Source: Microplitis mediator (Eukaryota > Arthropoda > Insecta > Hymenoptera > Braconidae). Taken from it: a DNA stretch of 64,000 nucleotides. Location of the stretch: NCBI RefSeq assembly GCF_029852145.1, contig NC_079969.1, positions 18,409,798 through 18,473,797 on the forward strand. The letters are read 5' to 3'. The position numbers and the translations under genes were made by a program. Positions 46,812 through 58,670 of the stretch are shown one piece after another. The notes under the pieces were generated by a model. It was not told the origin of the DNA. It made no database searches and saw only the letters and a list, made by a program, of their open reading frames with translations. The stretch's first letter is position 1; the number at the start of each line of letters is the position of its first letter.

Positions 46812-47326
46812 TCTAATTCGGTTTCTTAAAGCTTTTCAGAAGGATTGGCACATCCCACACGAACAGGCACATTATTTTTATCTTTGTAAGTTAATTTAGG
46901 CACGTGTTCTAACCTAAAAGTTAAAATCGAGTCAAACAGTACAAATAGAGCTATAATTGTCGCGTAAATGAAATTACTGATATTTTTTTCGTTCAATTTA
47001 ACACTTTTTCAAATGTTCGCCACTTTTCACAGCAGAATTATTGTATCATTTACTAAAATTTGTATAAATAACGAGAGTGTACAAAAACTGTGTGTTTACG
47101 TTACGGCGCAGGATTCTAACCTCAACTGAAAAAAATAATATTCGTAAAATTACTTTGTAAAAATATTCGTTAAGTTACTTTATTCACTGAGTAATTGTAA
47201 ACTTGGCGTATTTCTATTGCAAATAATATCAATTTCTGACAGACATGTGCACGTCAGTTGAATTATTTATGAAGAGTTCTAGTCTTTATCAAATCAAATG
47301 AGTGAAGTGAAATAATGAAAAAAAAA

Positions 47327-48477
47327 TCTGGGCGTCGGTTGACCCTGCGGGCCAGCCCCAAAACTTCCCGCTGTTTTCGAGCTCAAGGAGCTTGAAAACA
47401 TCACTGTGAATATATTTTCAAGCTCGAAAATGATATTACATGGCATCATATTTTTATGAGCGTTTCAAGCTCTAACAAGTTACGATTTATGCTAGAGTTT
47501 GAAATGTTAAGAATCGAAAATCATTAATGAAGAAGCGGCTTTCAAATTTTTATTATCGATTATGTTCTCTGAAATAAATCTGTTGAGGCAGAAATCAATG
47601 TCAGTGATCAAAATCAAGATTTAAATGAGTTTTGACTTAGGTCAGAGCAAGAATATATAGAATATCCGAAAAAAACATTAAAGACTGGGTTTTTCAATTT
47701 TTTGCTGACAATATGTTTAAAACTGAGCAACAAATTATATGACATTATCTGATGATCGGAAGAGACTATAAAGAGAAAGAGTTGATATGATTTAAGACAC
47801 ATTTTAGCACATTATATTTTGATTTATCTGGAAAAAGTAACATAAAATGTTATTTTTTTAACTTTTCAGCGCCGATATCTTTTGAACTAATTAACCGATT
47901 TTGACGTTTGAGGTGATAATCGGCGCGTTTTCTTGAATTCTAGAGCTACTTAAATTTTAAAATTGATCGGATGAGTCACTTCAAAGATAATCGAAAAAAA
48001 CCGTTTTTTATCATTTCTTTCGCCAACGATATCTCTCGAACAAATTAACCGATTGAGATGGTTGAGGTGGCATTGGACGCGGCTTATAAAGTTCTAGAGC
48101 TGATTAGAGTTTAAAGTCGATCGTTTAAGTCGTTTCTGAGAAATCACTAAAAAACTAAAAAAAAAAATTTTTTTTTTCGTAATTCGCCAATATTTTCGAG
48201 TCTGCTTGATCAAATGATCTGAAATTTTCAGGAAAGTTGAGGGCCAACAAGCTCTTTCGATTGTTACCTCAACCATCCAAATCGATTCATTAGTCAAAAA
48301 GTTACAAAGAGTTCACACACACATACATACCCTTGGACATCATTCTGAAAATAGTCAGAAGAGCTTCCTAGGACCTCAAAACATCGATATCTGATGAAAA
48401 CTCGACTTTCGAAAATCGGGGTAAAAACAATAACTTTCTAGTTTTTTGAAAATCGTCGATTTTCTTAGCGGGAAGTT
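47327..48477 (+). repeat. Family A, best-bounded copy
   Basis: The 5' end is TCTGGGCGTCGGTTGACCCT followed by GCGGGCCAGCCCC and AAAACTTCCCGCTG. The 3' end is a 17-bp palindrome GAAAATCGTCGATTTTC, then TTAGCGGGAAGTT. CTTCCCGCT near the start and AGCGGGAAG at the end are inverted repeats. A short CA/CATA microsatellite lies at about 48,315-48,330. It is 1.15 kb with no coding frame. The layout fits a Helentron-associated or foldback non-autonomous element. Confidence 0.7.
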
Positions 48478-49369
48478 AAAAAACGATAAGCTGATATTAA
48501 TATTATGAATAGTAAATAAAATTTTTTTTCAAAAAGACTCGTGAGTGTAGTATGTGATCAGGAGACACGGTAGTGTCTCGCGCCAAGTACACGTTCAAAC
48601 ACATGTATATGTGTGAAGTGTCATGGCGCGAGCCTGCCGTGTATCTATACCGTAGACATAGTCGTTTTTGGCTCTTTTTAGCTCTCATTTTTAAAAACTT
48701 TTTTAAAATAATAAATTTTCAGAAAATTCCTTCTCTATTCGAAAGATGATTGATTGTTCGTCTTAAAATTATAAAACTTTATTCATTTTAGTTATGAGAA
48801 TTAATTTAAATAATGAAATTAGGCCAGCATATACTATAGCACCCCCAATTTAGACACTTTTATAAATTTTTTCATGCAAAAAGGGCACTGCCAGAGAATA
48901 AAAAGTTGTAAGAAATGCCATGATTCAGTAAAACATTGAAATTTTTGTATAGCAATGGTTCATTTTTGCGCCACCAGCGGTGCTTCAGTCTGTATTTTTT
49001 ACTATAGTTTCATTGAGTTCTATAGAAATTCTGATATAAAATTCAAACAATCCGTACTTAAATTATCGATATCATATCAGGAAATGACGATCAATAGAAT
49101 GTAAGAACGATTTAGATTTCAATTATACAAATAAATCCTTGTTAATGTCTAAGATGAATTTTTTTTATTCATTTCGTATTCAAAGTTTACTTGTATTTTT
49201 TAAAGTTTCCTGATTTTGCATACATATATAGATATATACCTATACCACAGAAATACCTGTTTGTGGGTTGCTAAAATTTTTTTTTTATGTTCTTAAGTTC
49301 TATCTAGTTATATCCGCAAGGTGGTATCAAAATTGTATAATATTTAGCGCGATGACAGATATAGATGCT

Positions 49370-50386
49370 CCAATAGTTACTTTAGCTTGAAATTGACGGT
49401 AATTTGATGTTGAAATTGCCTGAAATTTTCTGCCTGAATTTGCCGACAGTTTGACAACAAAAAGTGGAAAGAAAAATTTGCGGTTAATTTTTTCTCAATT
49501 TAAAGGTTAATTTTTACTACAAAAAAAAAATCTGTAATGTTCGTTCTTACCATTTCAGAAGGTAAGCATATTTATACATAAAATTGTCTACAATCTGAGG
49601 ATAAAAAAATACTTAACAATTTTTCAAGTCAAATTAACAATAAATTGACATAAAATTAGCCTGAAAATTGACGACAACTTTTTTCTAGTCAACTTTTGAA
49701 GTGAATTTGCATTCTAATTCGGGCAGTCAATTTACGTCAAATTCAATAGCAAGTTGCATACAAATTATCGTCATATATGAAAAAGTCCGAAGTTGACAGA
49801 AATTTGACGAAAAATTCAACGAAACTTTTGTAAGTAAATTTTTGCTAAAGCAAACTGTGCTATTAGGGTGTTGTCATTGGCTGTCTTCGACCGAACCTCC
49901 CTAATAGCACAGTTTGCTTCAGCAAAAATTTCCTTGAATTTTTCTTCAAATATCCGTCAACTTCGGACTTTTCTGTTTTTGACGACGATTTGCATACAAC
50001 TTGCTAAACAATTAGACGTCAATTAACCACCCGAATTAAAATGCAAATTCACTTCAAAAGTTGACTAGAAAAAATTTTTCGTAAGTTTTCAGGCAAATTT
50101 TTACATCAATTTATTGTTAATTTGACTCGAAAAATTGTATAGCATTTTTTTACCTTAGAATTGTAGACAATTTTATGTATAAATTTGCTTACCTTCTGAA
50201 ATGGTAGAAACAAACATAAATGACTTTTTTTTTTATCGTGAAAATTTACCTTCAAATCGAGGAAAAATTAACCGCAAATTTTTCTTTCTAACTTTTGCTT
50301 TTAAATTGTCGACGAATTCAGCTAGCGAATTTCAGGCAATTTTAATATCAAATTACTGGTAATTTCAAGCTAAAGTGGCTATTAGA
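49370..50386. repeat. 1.0-kb foldback repeat (CTAATAGCCACTTTAGC family)
   Basis: CAATAGTTACTTTAGCTTG at 49,371 pairs with CAAGCTAAAGTGGCTATTAG ending at 50,385. The arms of about 490 bp continue with matching blocks to the centre near 49,878, where CTGTGCTATTAGGG faces CCCTAATAGCACAG. Partial copies of the same arm follow at about 50,423-50,696 and 50,706-50,910. No frames are present. It looks like a miniature inverted-repeat transposon in head-to-head arrangement. Confidence 0.8.
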
Positions 50387-50936
50387 GTATGCATTAGGAT
50401 ATACATGTACATATATATATTCTAATAGCCACTTTAGCTTGGGACTGACAATTATTTGACAATTGAAATTACCGAAATTTGCTGCCCAAATACGCCGACA
50501 ATTTGAAAGCAAAAGTTGGAAAAATCAACTTAATGTCATTGTCTGACGGTAACGCTTGTAGTCTTGTAGTAAGAATACAAGTTACAGACAATTTACTGTC
50601 ATTTTAACCATAACTTTGCTCTCCAAATTTTCCTTTAAGTTGGCTTCAGAATATGCCAGTGGCTTGAAGTTCACTTGCGGTTATGGTGGCTATCAGGGTA
50701 CTTCCCTAATAACCACTTTAGCTTAAAATTGACAGTAATTTGACATTGAAATTTCCTGAATTTAATGACATTTTGACAGCAAAAATTGGAAAGAAAAATT
50801 TGCGGTTAATTTTTCCTTAATTTAAAGGTTAATTTTTACTACAAAAAAAAAGTCTGTAATGTTCGTTCTTACCATTGCTGAAGATGAGCGAATTTATACA
50901 TAAAAATTAATTAATCAGGTTATGATATTTAAATAT

Positions 50937-51053
50937 CCAAAAATTCCCTTAGAATCCACTCAACTGCGACAAAAACCGCATAGAATCCTATAGACTGTAT
51001 TGGTTTTTATGCGGTTTTTGTCGCAGTTGAGTGGATTCTATGGGAATTTTTGG
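50937..51053. repeat. 117-bp hairpin repeat
   Basis: The left arm 50,937-50,982 (contains CCACTCAACTGCGACAAAAA) and right arm 51,009-51,053 are reverse complements with about two mismatches. The loop is about 26 nt. This strong hairpin could be a MITE or a hairpin RNA precursor if transcribed. Confidence 0.85.
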
Positions 51054-51219
51054 TTAGGGTTAGCAGTACAAAATTACTACAATTGATAACAAACAATTTT
51101 ATTGTTTCTATAAGATAATACTATAAACAATATAGGCTCACTTGTCTCAAAGTATAAATCGATTTCTAATAGTGTATATCAAAATCATTAACAATCAACA
51201 TGACAAAAAAAAGACAAAT

Positions 51220-51710
51220 CCTACCAAAAACAGATTCTCTGTATGAAATCGCGCCAAGTACACGATTAAAATTTTTTACAATCAAGAAAAGATTTTTTTA
51301 CAAAAAAAATAAATCAAATCGAAAAAATACCAAGTACCTAATATAATTCGGAATCATGAAAAATATTTTCATAGAATTGAAAAAAAAATTGAAAAAAAAA
51401 ATTTCAATGTACTTGGTGTGCCTTTAAACTGGAAAAAAAAAGAAAATTCAATTTTATTAGAAAATAATTTATATGCGGAATCAATTTTCGAAATTAATTT
51501 TGCTTGAATAAATTTAGTAATGCACACCAAGTACATTGAAATTTTTTTTTCAATTCTATGAAAATATTTTTCTCGATTCCGAATTATATTAGGTACTTGG
51601 TATTTTTTCGATTTGATTTATTTTTTTTGTAAAAAAATCTTTTCTTGATTGTAAAAAATTTTAATCGTGTACTTGGCGCGATTTTATACAGAGAATCTGT
51701 TTTTGGTAGG
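51220..51710. repeat. 0.5-kb foldback repeat with GTACTTGG motifs
   Basis: CCTACCAAAAACAGATTCTC (51,220) mirrors GAGAATCTGTTTTTGGTAGG (ending 51,710). The arms of about 200 bp include GCGCCAAGTACACG, ACCAAGTACC and GTACTTGGTGTGC and their mirrors. The loop is about 100 bp of A/T. There is no coding frame. Confidence 0.85.
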
Positions 51711-51714
51711 ATAA

Positions 51715-52717
51715 TAGGGTGCTTTTATTTTTGCGACTATTTTTTTTTTTCGCTCCCATCCCGAAATTTTGTTGGAAATACCCTCAAAAAAATTCCCTGC
51801 GAGTTTGAGTCCTTAATATTAATATTAAGGACTCGACTACAGCGTGTGAAGATTTCCCATTTAAAATACACGTAAACTTGGGTTTTTATTTTTTAAACTT
51901 TATAACTCCGCGGCATTTTATGATATCATCTCGCCCAAAGTCGGGATTTTCTCAGAATTAAATGCTCTACAAAAGTGCCCAAGGTCGTGAAGTCGTAACT
52001 CATACGGGTGGGGTAGTACGGACCTCAAAACCGAATTTTTTCATAGAATTCTTGTTTTCTCTCTCAACAACAAGACCTACAGAAAAAATGTAAACGACAA
52101 TTTTATAGGAAATTTTATTTCTTACAAAAAAGGTCCTGAGCACCAAATCACTCAGATTGATATTTTCTGAGATATTAGTCAAATAACAAATCAATATTTT
52201 CTAAGATTTGATTCGACATTTTATGAGAATTCAATGCTACGTAAGCTTCAATAATTAATATCTCAGAAAATATCAATATTAGTGATTTGGTGCTCAGGAC
52301 CTTTTTTGTAGGAAATAAAATTTCCTATAAAATTGTCGTTTACATTTTTTCTGTAGGTCTTGTTGTTGAGAGAGAAAACAAGAATTCTATGAAAAAATTC
52401 GGTTTAGAGGTCCGTACTACCCCACCCGTATGAGTTACGACTTCGCGACCTTGGGCACTTTTGTAGAGCATTTAATTCTGAGAAAATCCCGACTTTGGGC
52501 GAGATGATATCATAAAATGCCGCGGAGTTATAAAGTTTAAAAAATAAAAACCCAAGTTTACGTGTATTTTAAATGGGAAATCTTCACACGCTGTGGTCGA
52601 GTCCTTAATATTAATATTAAGGACTCAAACTCGAAGGGAATTTTTTTGAGGGTATTTCCAACAAAATTTCGGGATGGGAGCGAAAAAAAAAATAGTCGCA
52701 AAAATAAAAGCACCCTA
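51715..52717. repeat. 1.0-kb foldback repeat (TAGGGTGCTTTTATTTTTGCG ends)
   Basis: TAGGGTGCTTTTATTTTTGC at 51,715 mirrors the end at 52,717. The arms of about 460-490 bp are nearly identical, for example the CGCTCCCATCCCGAAATTTTG block and the GGGTAGTACGGACC block. The centre is near 52,216. An unrelated copy of the end motif (GCGCACCCTAATATA) occurs near 18,082. It is adjacent to the previous foldback with only a 4-bp gap. No frames are credible. Confidence 0.88.
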
Positions 52718-52910
52718 ATGTGATAACTGTGATGTAGTGGAAGTAGCGAAACAATGAACGATATCGGAAGGTTGTCAACCGACCCTCGTTGTTTTTTACA
52801 ACATCAAGTCTGACATGTGTCCATGAACTGTATTCACTAGAAGCTACTTTCTTAACACGGTCTTCGGCAAAACCTATTGAAAAACTATATTATACTGACC
52901 TTTATATATA

Positions 52911-53312
52911 TATAAGATATTATTTTATAAGATACTTTTTTATAAAGTATTGATTTTCAGTGATTTGGGCGACACAATCAATTTAAACACAATTGAGTTT
53001 CTTTTAACTGTAAGAAAAGATATTTATTTACAAAATATTTACATGTGTAATTAACTTAAATGAAAGAATATGGTAACAAACTTTACCTGTAAGAAAAGAA
53101 ACGACATTTAATGTTATTAATTGCAATGTCGATTCCAAAATCACAATTACCGTAATTCGCTTTTTATGTAATGAGTTTATATTTTAATAAATTGTTTTCT
53201 CACGATAGCTATAGCTATCTATAGTTGCTTCGTAGGTAATATATCGACCATAGATTATAATATCAAAAGATGCGCGGGAATATTTAATTTAAAGAAAATT
53301 TTAATTTTCTTT
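52911..53312 (-). repeat. 3' LTR of the young Gypsy element
   Basis: 402 bp, paired with 57,590-57,991. On minus it starts AAAGAAAATTAAAATTTTC just after the polypurine tract and ends ATCTTATA. It contains the palindrome-like GATAGCTATAGCTATC (about 53,204-53,219). Confidence 0.92.
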
Positions 53313-53313
53313 A

Positions 53314-53334
53314 CATCTCCCCCTCCCAAAGGAG
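53314..53334 (-). promoter_or_regulatory. Polypurine tract
   Basis: On minus TTTGGGAGGGGGAGATGT sits directly before the 3' LTR, where plus-strand DNA synthesis would be primed. Confidence 0.85.
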
Positions 53335-53352
53335 ATATGACAATACGACAAC

Positions 53353-56300
53353 TCACTCATCCTCTTCATTATTTTCAAGCGCAGGGGCTGGAGTTAGTTT
53401 TGAGATGTGGAAAAAGTTTGACTCTGATTTTTTATGGTCGGTGTTTATTTTATAGATTGAGTTTGATATTTTTTCTACGATCTTATATGGTCCGATTCTC
53501 AGTTCGTCGAGCTTTCTCCTATTCAGTTTGTTTCCATTGTCCACAAAAACAGAATCACCAACTTTGAAGTCTATCTGTCTTCGATTTTTATCGTAAATTG
53601 TCTTGTTGTAATTGTGCGATCTGATGGTGTTTTCCAGAGCTTTTTTCCCTGTCCTGGATCAGGTCATACTCGGTCTTCTTAAGTTTTAGCTCATTTGGCA
53701 AAATCGCAGAATCTGCACCGTTTAGTAGATACTTTGGAGCATATCCAGTGACAGTGTGCTCTGTTTCGTTATAGCATTTTACACGATTTTGTGCTATAGT
53801 TGTCCATGCTATTTTTGTGTTATTTTCATTTATCTTACATCTGAATTTATTGACTAACGTTTGATTTAATCTTTCGTTTAAACCATTTGAGAAAGGGGAG
53901 TTCACTGCCGTGAAAATTATTGGAATATTATTTTCATCCAAAAATCTTTTAAATTCTCTAGAATTGATACCTGGGTATTGGTCTGCGAGAATCATGCCAA
54001 TATCGTCACTTTCTGTACAGTATTTCACTAGTTTGATGAAATCCTCTGCATTTTGAGTTCTTGATGTCAAAATATATGCGTATCTAGTAAAATGATCTGA
54101 TAATAGGTGCAAGTACCTTTTTGTTGACCTTGAACCCCCAAATCCTCCAATGGTATCAATGGAACATATCTCAAAAGGTTTTGTGGCGGGCCCCAATTGG
54201 GACATCAATCCATATTTATTTTGTCCTCTTGATTTGTTCTTTATACATACTATACAACTTTCACACATTCTTTTTATGTTTTTTGTCATGTTTTCTGCTG
54301 TATACCACGCGCTGATCATTTTTTGCATTTGTTTAATTCCTATATGACCTAGATTTGTGTGTACATTTTTGATAAATTCTATACTAAATTTCTCTGATAG
54401 AATTATTTTTTCTTTTTTCTTTACTTTCTTGTAATAAACGTTGTTTTTTGTTATTAGCTTTTCTTTTCTGCCCTGTATCTTTTCATTTTTAACTTGATCT
54501 TTTAAAATATCTTCTAGTTTTATCATGTTGACTACTTTTAATTGTTCATCCACGTTTTCATTTGGTTCTAAGACTGGGTTCCTGCTTAGGCAATCAGCTT
54601 CGATGTTGTATCTTCCTGGAGAATATTTAATTTGGAAATCATATTGTGACAGGTAGTATGTTAGATCTCCTAATTCTTCATCCGTTCTGGATTTTATGTT
54701 CATGTTCTCCAACGGCTTGTGATCTGAGAAGACAGTGAATTTTCTACCTATCAACAGATGCTGCCAGTATTTTACACATTCTTTAATTGCTAGGCATTCT
54801 AGGTATATAGCTTTCTTTCTTTTTTGGACTTCATTCAATTTTTTTGAGAAGTATGCAACCGGTTTCTCTTCATTATTCTTTTGTGGCTGTTTTAGCACTG
54901 CTCCTACTCCTAGTATACTGGCATCTGTGTATATGTGAATAGGCAAATTTGGATCAAAAATAGTCAATACTGGTTGAGAACATAATATTTGTTTCATTTC
55001 ATCAAATGACTCTCGACATGCCTTAGTCCAGTTAAAGGTTTGTCCTTTTCTCAAAAGGCTATGCAATGGTTCCAATTTTATTGCTATCTTTGGTACATAT
55101 TTATGATAAAAATTTATTTTCCCCAAAAATTGTCTCACATTTTTTTGTGTTTTTGGAGTAGGCAAATTTTTTATTGATATCAAGTTGTCTTTCAGTGGTC
55201 TAACAGAATTATTCTGTATTATGTGACCCAGGTATTTAACTGAGTCGGCTGCAAACGTGCATTTAGAAAATTTTAGTCTTAAACCTTCACTTTTAATTGC
55301 TTGGAATAGCTGTCTTAGGTGTCTGACATGATCTCAAAAAGAACTTGAGAATAATAAAATGTCATCGATGTAACATACTGTGAACTCTCCAAGCTTGTGT
55401 TTTCGTATTATGTTACACATTATTCTCTGGAATATGGCTGGTGAGGTTTTTAAGCCGAATGGCAAACAAGTCCATTGATAGTGACCCTCTTGTGTGACAA
55501 ATGCAGTTTTGTGTCTGTCTGTGACACGTAGAGGTATTGACCAAAATGCTGAATTCAGGTCTAGTGTCGAGAAGAACTTGCAATCTCTTGTTTTTACTAT
55601 TAGGTCCTCAATAAGTGGGAACGGCTGAGATTGAGGAACCACAATCTTATTTAGGTCTCGAAAATCTATGCATAATCTAGATTTTTTATTTTCATCTCTT
55701 TTATAAGCTAATGTAACTGGAGCTGCGAATGGACTGTACGATTCTTCTATTATATTTTTTTCCAATAATTTTGCAATCTGATTTTCGATCTCTTTTTTAT
55801 CTTCAATTGTGCAACGATATGGCCTTTTACTGCAATATTTTTCTACTAACAGATCTATGTGTGCTTCATAATCCGTTACCATTCCGATGTCATATTTGTC
55901 ATTTGCAAATACCGATTTATTTTCGAATATTAAATCATCAATTACTGACTGTTTTCGATAGTCTAGATGATTTATCCGAATTTCGAAATTTTCTCCACTG
56001 AAGTTTTCATTGAAGTTTATTAGGTTATCAGATTTTTTTTCCTTAGAAATTTCGATATCTGATTTATTTGTTTCCTTAGAAACTATTTCACTTCCTCTTA
56101 TAGGAACTTTCTGATTGATTTCTAACTTTTCATTTTGAACTAAGTAAAACTTTTTTATACAATCTAGTCCAATTAGGAAATCGTAATCGAAATCTTTCTT
56201 GTCTATTACGAAGACATCCATTTTCTTCTCAATATTAAAAATGGTTATATCGAGTTTTATTATGCCATTTGCCTTTTTAACGCCATTAATCGTTTTTAAA

Positions 56301-56458
56301 TTAGTATTGTTGGAATGACTCAATTTCTGATTGTTTATCTTCAAAAATCTTGAATTTCTCAGTGACACATTAGAGCCTGAGTCATAGATTCCAAATACTT
56401 CAACCTTTTTATTCAATACTAATTTTAATTTAATTAATGGCGGCACTATTAGTTTTTT
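53353..56458 (-). pseudogene. Gypsy pol (protease, RT, RNase H, integrase), two lesions
   Basis: The frame is -1 relative to gag and opens at the slippery heptamer. Protease: FGIYDSGSNVSLR (catalytic DSG). RT: CIDFRDLNKIVVPQ, LPFGLKTSPAIFQR, catalytic CYIDDILLF; a TGA follows at 55,336-55,334, after which the same frame continues. RNase H: IYTDASILGVGAVL, YLECLAIKECVKYW, FSDHKPLENMNI. Integrase: zinc HxxxH/CxxC (HTNLGHIG ... CESCIVC), core acids in CSIDTIGG, ADQYPGIN and LNERLNQTL. A one-base frame change at an A6 run near 53,649 moves the C-terminal GPY region (LDELRIGPYKIVEKI) into a second frame ending at 53,353. Otherwise complete. Confidence 0.92.
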
Positions 56459-57567
56459 TGGTCCTCACATTGCAGTTCACATTCCAATTCTGAATTGTTG
56501 ACGAGCTTTATTTGTTTCTTATCTCTTTCTTTTTCATTGTTGATTTTTGTTTTGAACCAACATGAATCTTCTGAATGATAGCGCACACCTTTCTTTAATT
56601 TTTCACAAATGTTACCTTTTTTTTTTATCAGCTTAGTATCATCTTTTTTCTTGATGAATTTCTTCTTTGTAACCAAATGTTCTAACTTACCAAGTTCGTT
56701 GAATAAGTCTTTTGTTTCAAGAACTTCTTCTTTGTTGATCCTATCTGTTATAAAATCTGGTAAGCCAGCAGCAATTATATCAATTAGGGTCCCTTGATCG
56801 ATTGTCTTTCGTACTTCAAGTAAAAGTTTTTCTTCTTTAATCGCATATTCCAATAAAGATCCTATTTGATATTTGAAAGATAAAGCATACTTGCTAGTGG
56901 TCCAACCTTTATTAGCATAGGTTTGCAAAATATTTGATTTCCAATCTGTCCACTCTGATTGTAAACTAAATTTGATCATCATGGAAGAATACCAATCGGT
57001 GCATGATTTTTCTAGAAATAATCTGAAGATTTCAATTTTTTCCTCCTCTTTTACTATATCAAATCTTGCACATTCTTTTTCAAATACTTCCATCCAGTGA
57101 TATGCATTCGTATTTTTTCCATCAAATTTTTCAATCACAAACCTGTCGGCTAACTTTTTGATACTTTGTTTTTCTTTGTTTTGTTGGTCTTCAATTAATT
57201 TTTCCAGGATTTTCACCATGGGTTCTTCTGACTTCTTTTTATTGGCATTAGCCAATTATTCTTTGGTAATTTCCTCAAGGAAAACGTCCTGAAATACCAT
57301 GTTAACATCTTCATCAAAATATGTTTTCAATATATCCTCTGATGCTTTTATCCATACATTTCTAGATTGATGTCTTTTTTTTAATGTATTTTTTATTGTA
57401 ACGAAATGTTTAGAAGTCTGGATATTTTTGTGGAGTGCTGCTGCTTGATATTCCTCAGGAATCAGGAAAATTTTGTAATCTTGTGTGGCAATTGAGGTTA
57501 TGGCGATATAGCTAGATTTTCCGTCCACCGTTGGTTTTGCTTGAAACGTGAATTTCAATTTTTCCAT
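56449..57567 (-). pseudogene. Gypsy gag with one in-frame stop
   Basis: One frame of about 372 codons from the ATG at 57,567, interrupted by TAA at 57,258-57,256 after 103 residues and ending TAA at 56,451-56,449. The middle has the Gypsy capsid signature (VIEKFDGKNTNAYHWMEVFE, WTDWKSNILQTYANKGW, IIAAGLPDFI). The C-terminus carries a degenerate zinc-knuckle-like motif (CEKLKKGVRYHSEDSC). The last codons read CAA AAA AAC TAA: a canonical A AAA AAC heptamer (56,452-56,458) for -1 frameshifting into pol. Gag would form the particle packaging the RNA. Confidence 0.85.
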
Positions 57568-57589
57568 TTTCTGACAATAAATGACGTTT

Positions 57590-57991
57590 TATAAGATATT
57601 ATTTTATAAGATACTTTTTTATAAAGTATTGATTTTCAGTGATTTGGGCGATACAATCAATTTAAACACAATTGAGTTTCTTTTAACTGTAAGAAAAGAT
57701 ATTTATTTACAAAATATTTACACGTGTAATTAACTTAAATGAAAGAATATGGTAACAAGCTTTACCTGTAAGAAAAGAAACGACATTTAATGTTATTAAT
57801 TGCAATGTCGATTCCAAAATCACAATTACGGTAATTCGCTTTTTATGTAATGAGTTTATATTTTAATAAATTGTTTTCTCACGATAGCTATAGCTATCTA
57901 TAGTTGCTTCGTAGGTAATATATCGACCATAGATTATAATATCAAAAGATGCGCGGGAATATTTAATTTAAAGAAAATTATAATTTTCTTT
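57590..57991 (-). repeat. 5' LTR of the young Gypsy element
   Basis: 402 bp, five differences from the 3' copy (in the region of 57,652, 57,723, 57,759, 57,810 and 57,981). It would carry the element's promoter. No TATA box is obvious beyond the general AT-richness. Confidence 0.92.
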
Positions 57992-58670
57992 GGATATATA
58001 TATATGTAGATACATAACCATAACCGCAACTTTATTATATCTTGTATAAACTCAAATTTCAATATGTTATATAAATTTTTATGGCAACCAATAAATACAT
58101 TTTTCAAATTAATTTGATTATTTAATTCGAAGACTTCTTTGATCTCGCTATAAAAATGTGAGTCCCAAGAGTTTCCACATTTATTTTTGAATTTATAATA
58201 TATTAATTATACATAACACATAGTTGTCATACTATTCAGTCACGAGCTTCATTAATTTCAAATCCTTCGTGCATTTTCGCTATTCCGGGAGTTGCCGAAC
58301 TAGGTAGGTGAGAAACCAATTTTTCTATCATTATAAAATATTTGCGGCTTAAACAAGAGCACCAGTCTCGTCGGAGACGTTTGGGTTCTTAGTTTTCGAA
58401 AAGATCCACTATAAATAATAAATTATAGGAAGATAAATTCTTCCTCGTATTCTTAATTGTTGTCCGCACCCTCCAACCTGCTTGTCAAAAAATTACTATC
58501 GTTACCAAAGGGAGAAATCCCGGATAAATAATTAAAAATCAGGCGGTGGACATAACAGATAACATTTTCATAAAATGTAAAAAAAAAATTGAATAACAAA
58601 ATTTCGATATACTTGGTGATCTTACAAATTGATATGACAAAAAATTTTGTTCTATACTTTATGCTCAAAG

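Larger units (their letters stand above)
41944..47123 (-). mobile_element. Full-length non-LTR retrotransposon (LINE)
   Basis: Perfect 15-bp direct repeats AACTGAAAAAAATAA at 41,929-41,943 and 47,124-47,138 bracket the element, as expected of target-primed reverse transcription. On the minus strand the order is a roughly 310-bp 5' region, ORF1, ORF2 with endonuclease and RT, then a 3' UTR ending in AATAAATGAAATCTATCTATC, a short ATCT microsatellite tail in place of a poly(A). The apurinic-type endonuclease and C-terminal CCHC motif place it broadly with the Jockey/CR1/I assemblage; I cannot name the clade. Confidence 0.88.
52911..57991 (-). mobile_element. Young Ty3/Gypsy retrotransposon with LTRs
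   Basis: Two 402-bp LTRs (52,911-53,312 and 57,590-57,991) differ at five positions by my count, so insertion was recent. On minus: 5' LTR, gag, pol (protease, RT, RNase H, integrase), polypurine tract, 3' LTR. There is no envelope gene. Only 22 nt separate the 5' LTR from the gag ATG, and no standard TGG-type primer site is evident there. Both flanks are (TA)n, so a target duplication cannot be delimited. Confidence 0.92.

Noticed and set aside
53312..53560. Envelope gene in the young Gypsy (errantivirus-like)
   Set aside because: The frame after integrase is only its C-terminal GPY region and runs straight into the polypurine tract and LTR.
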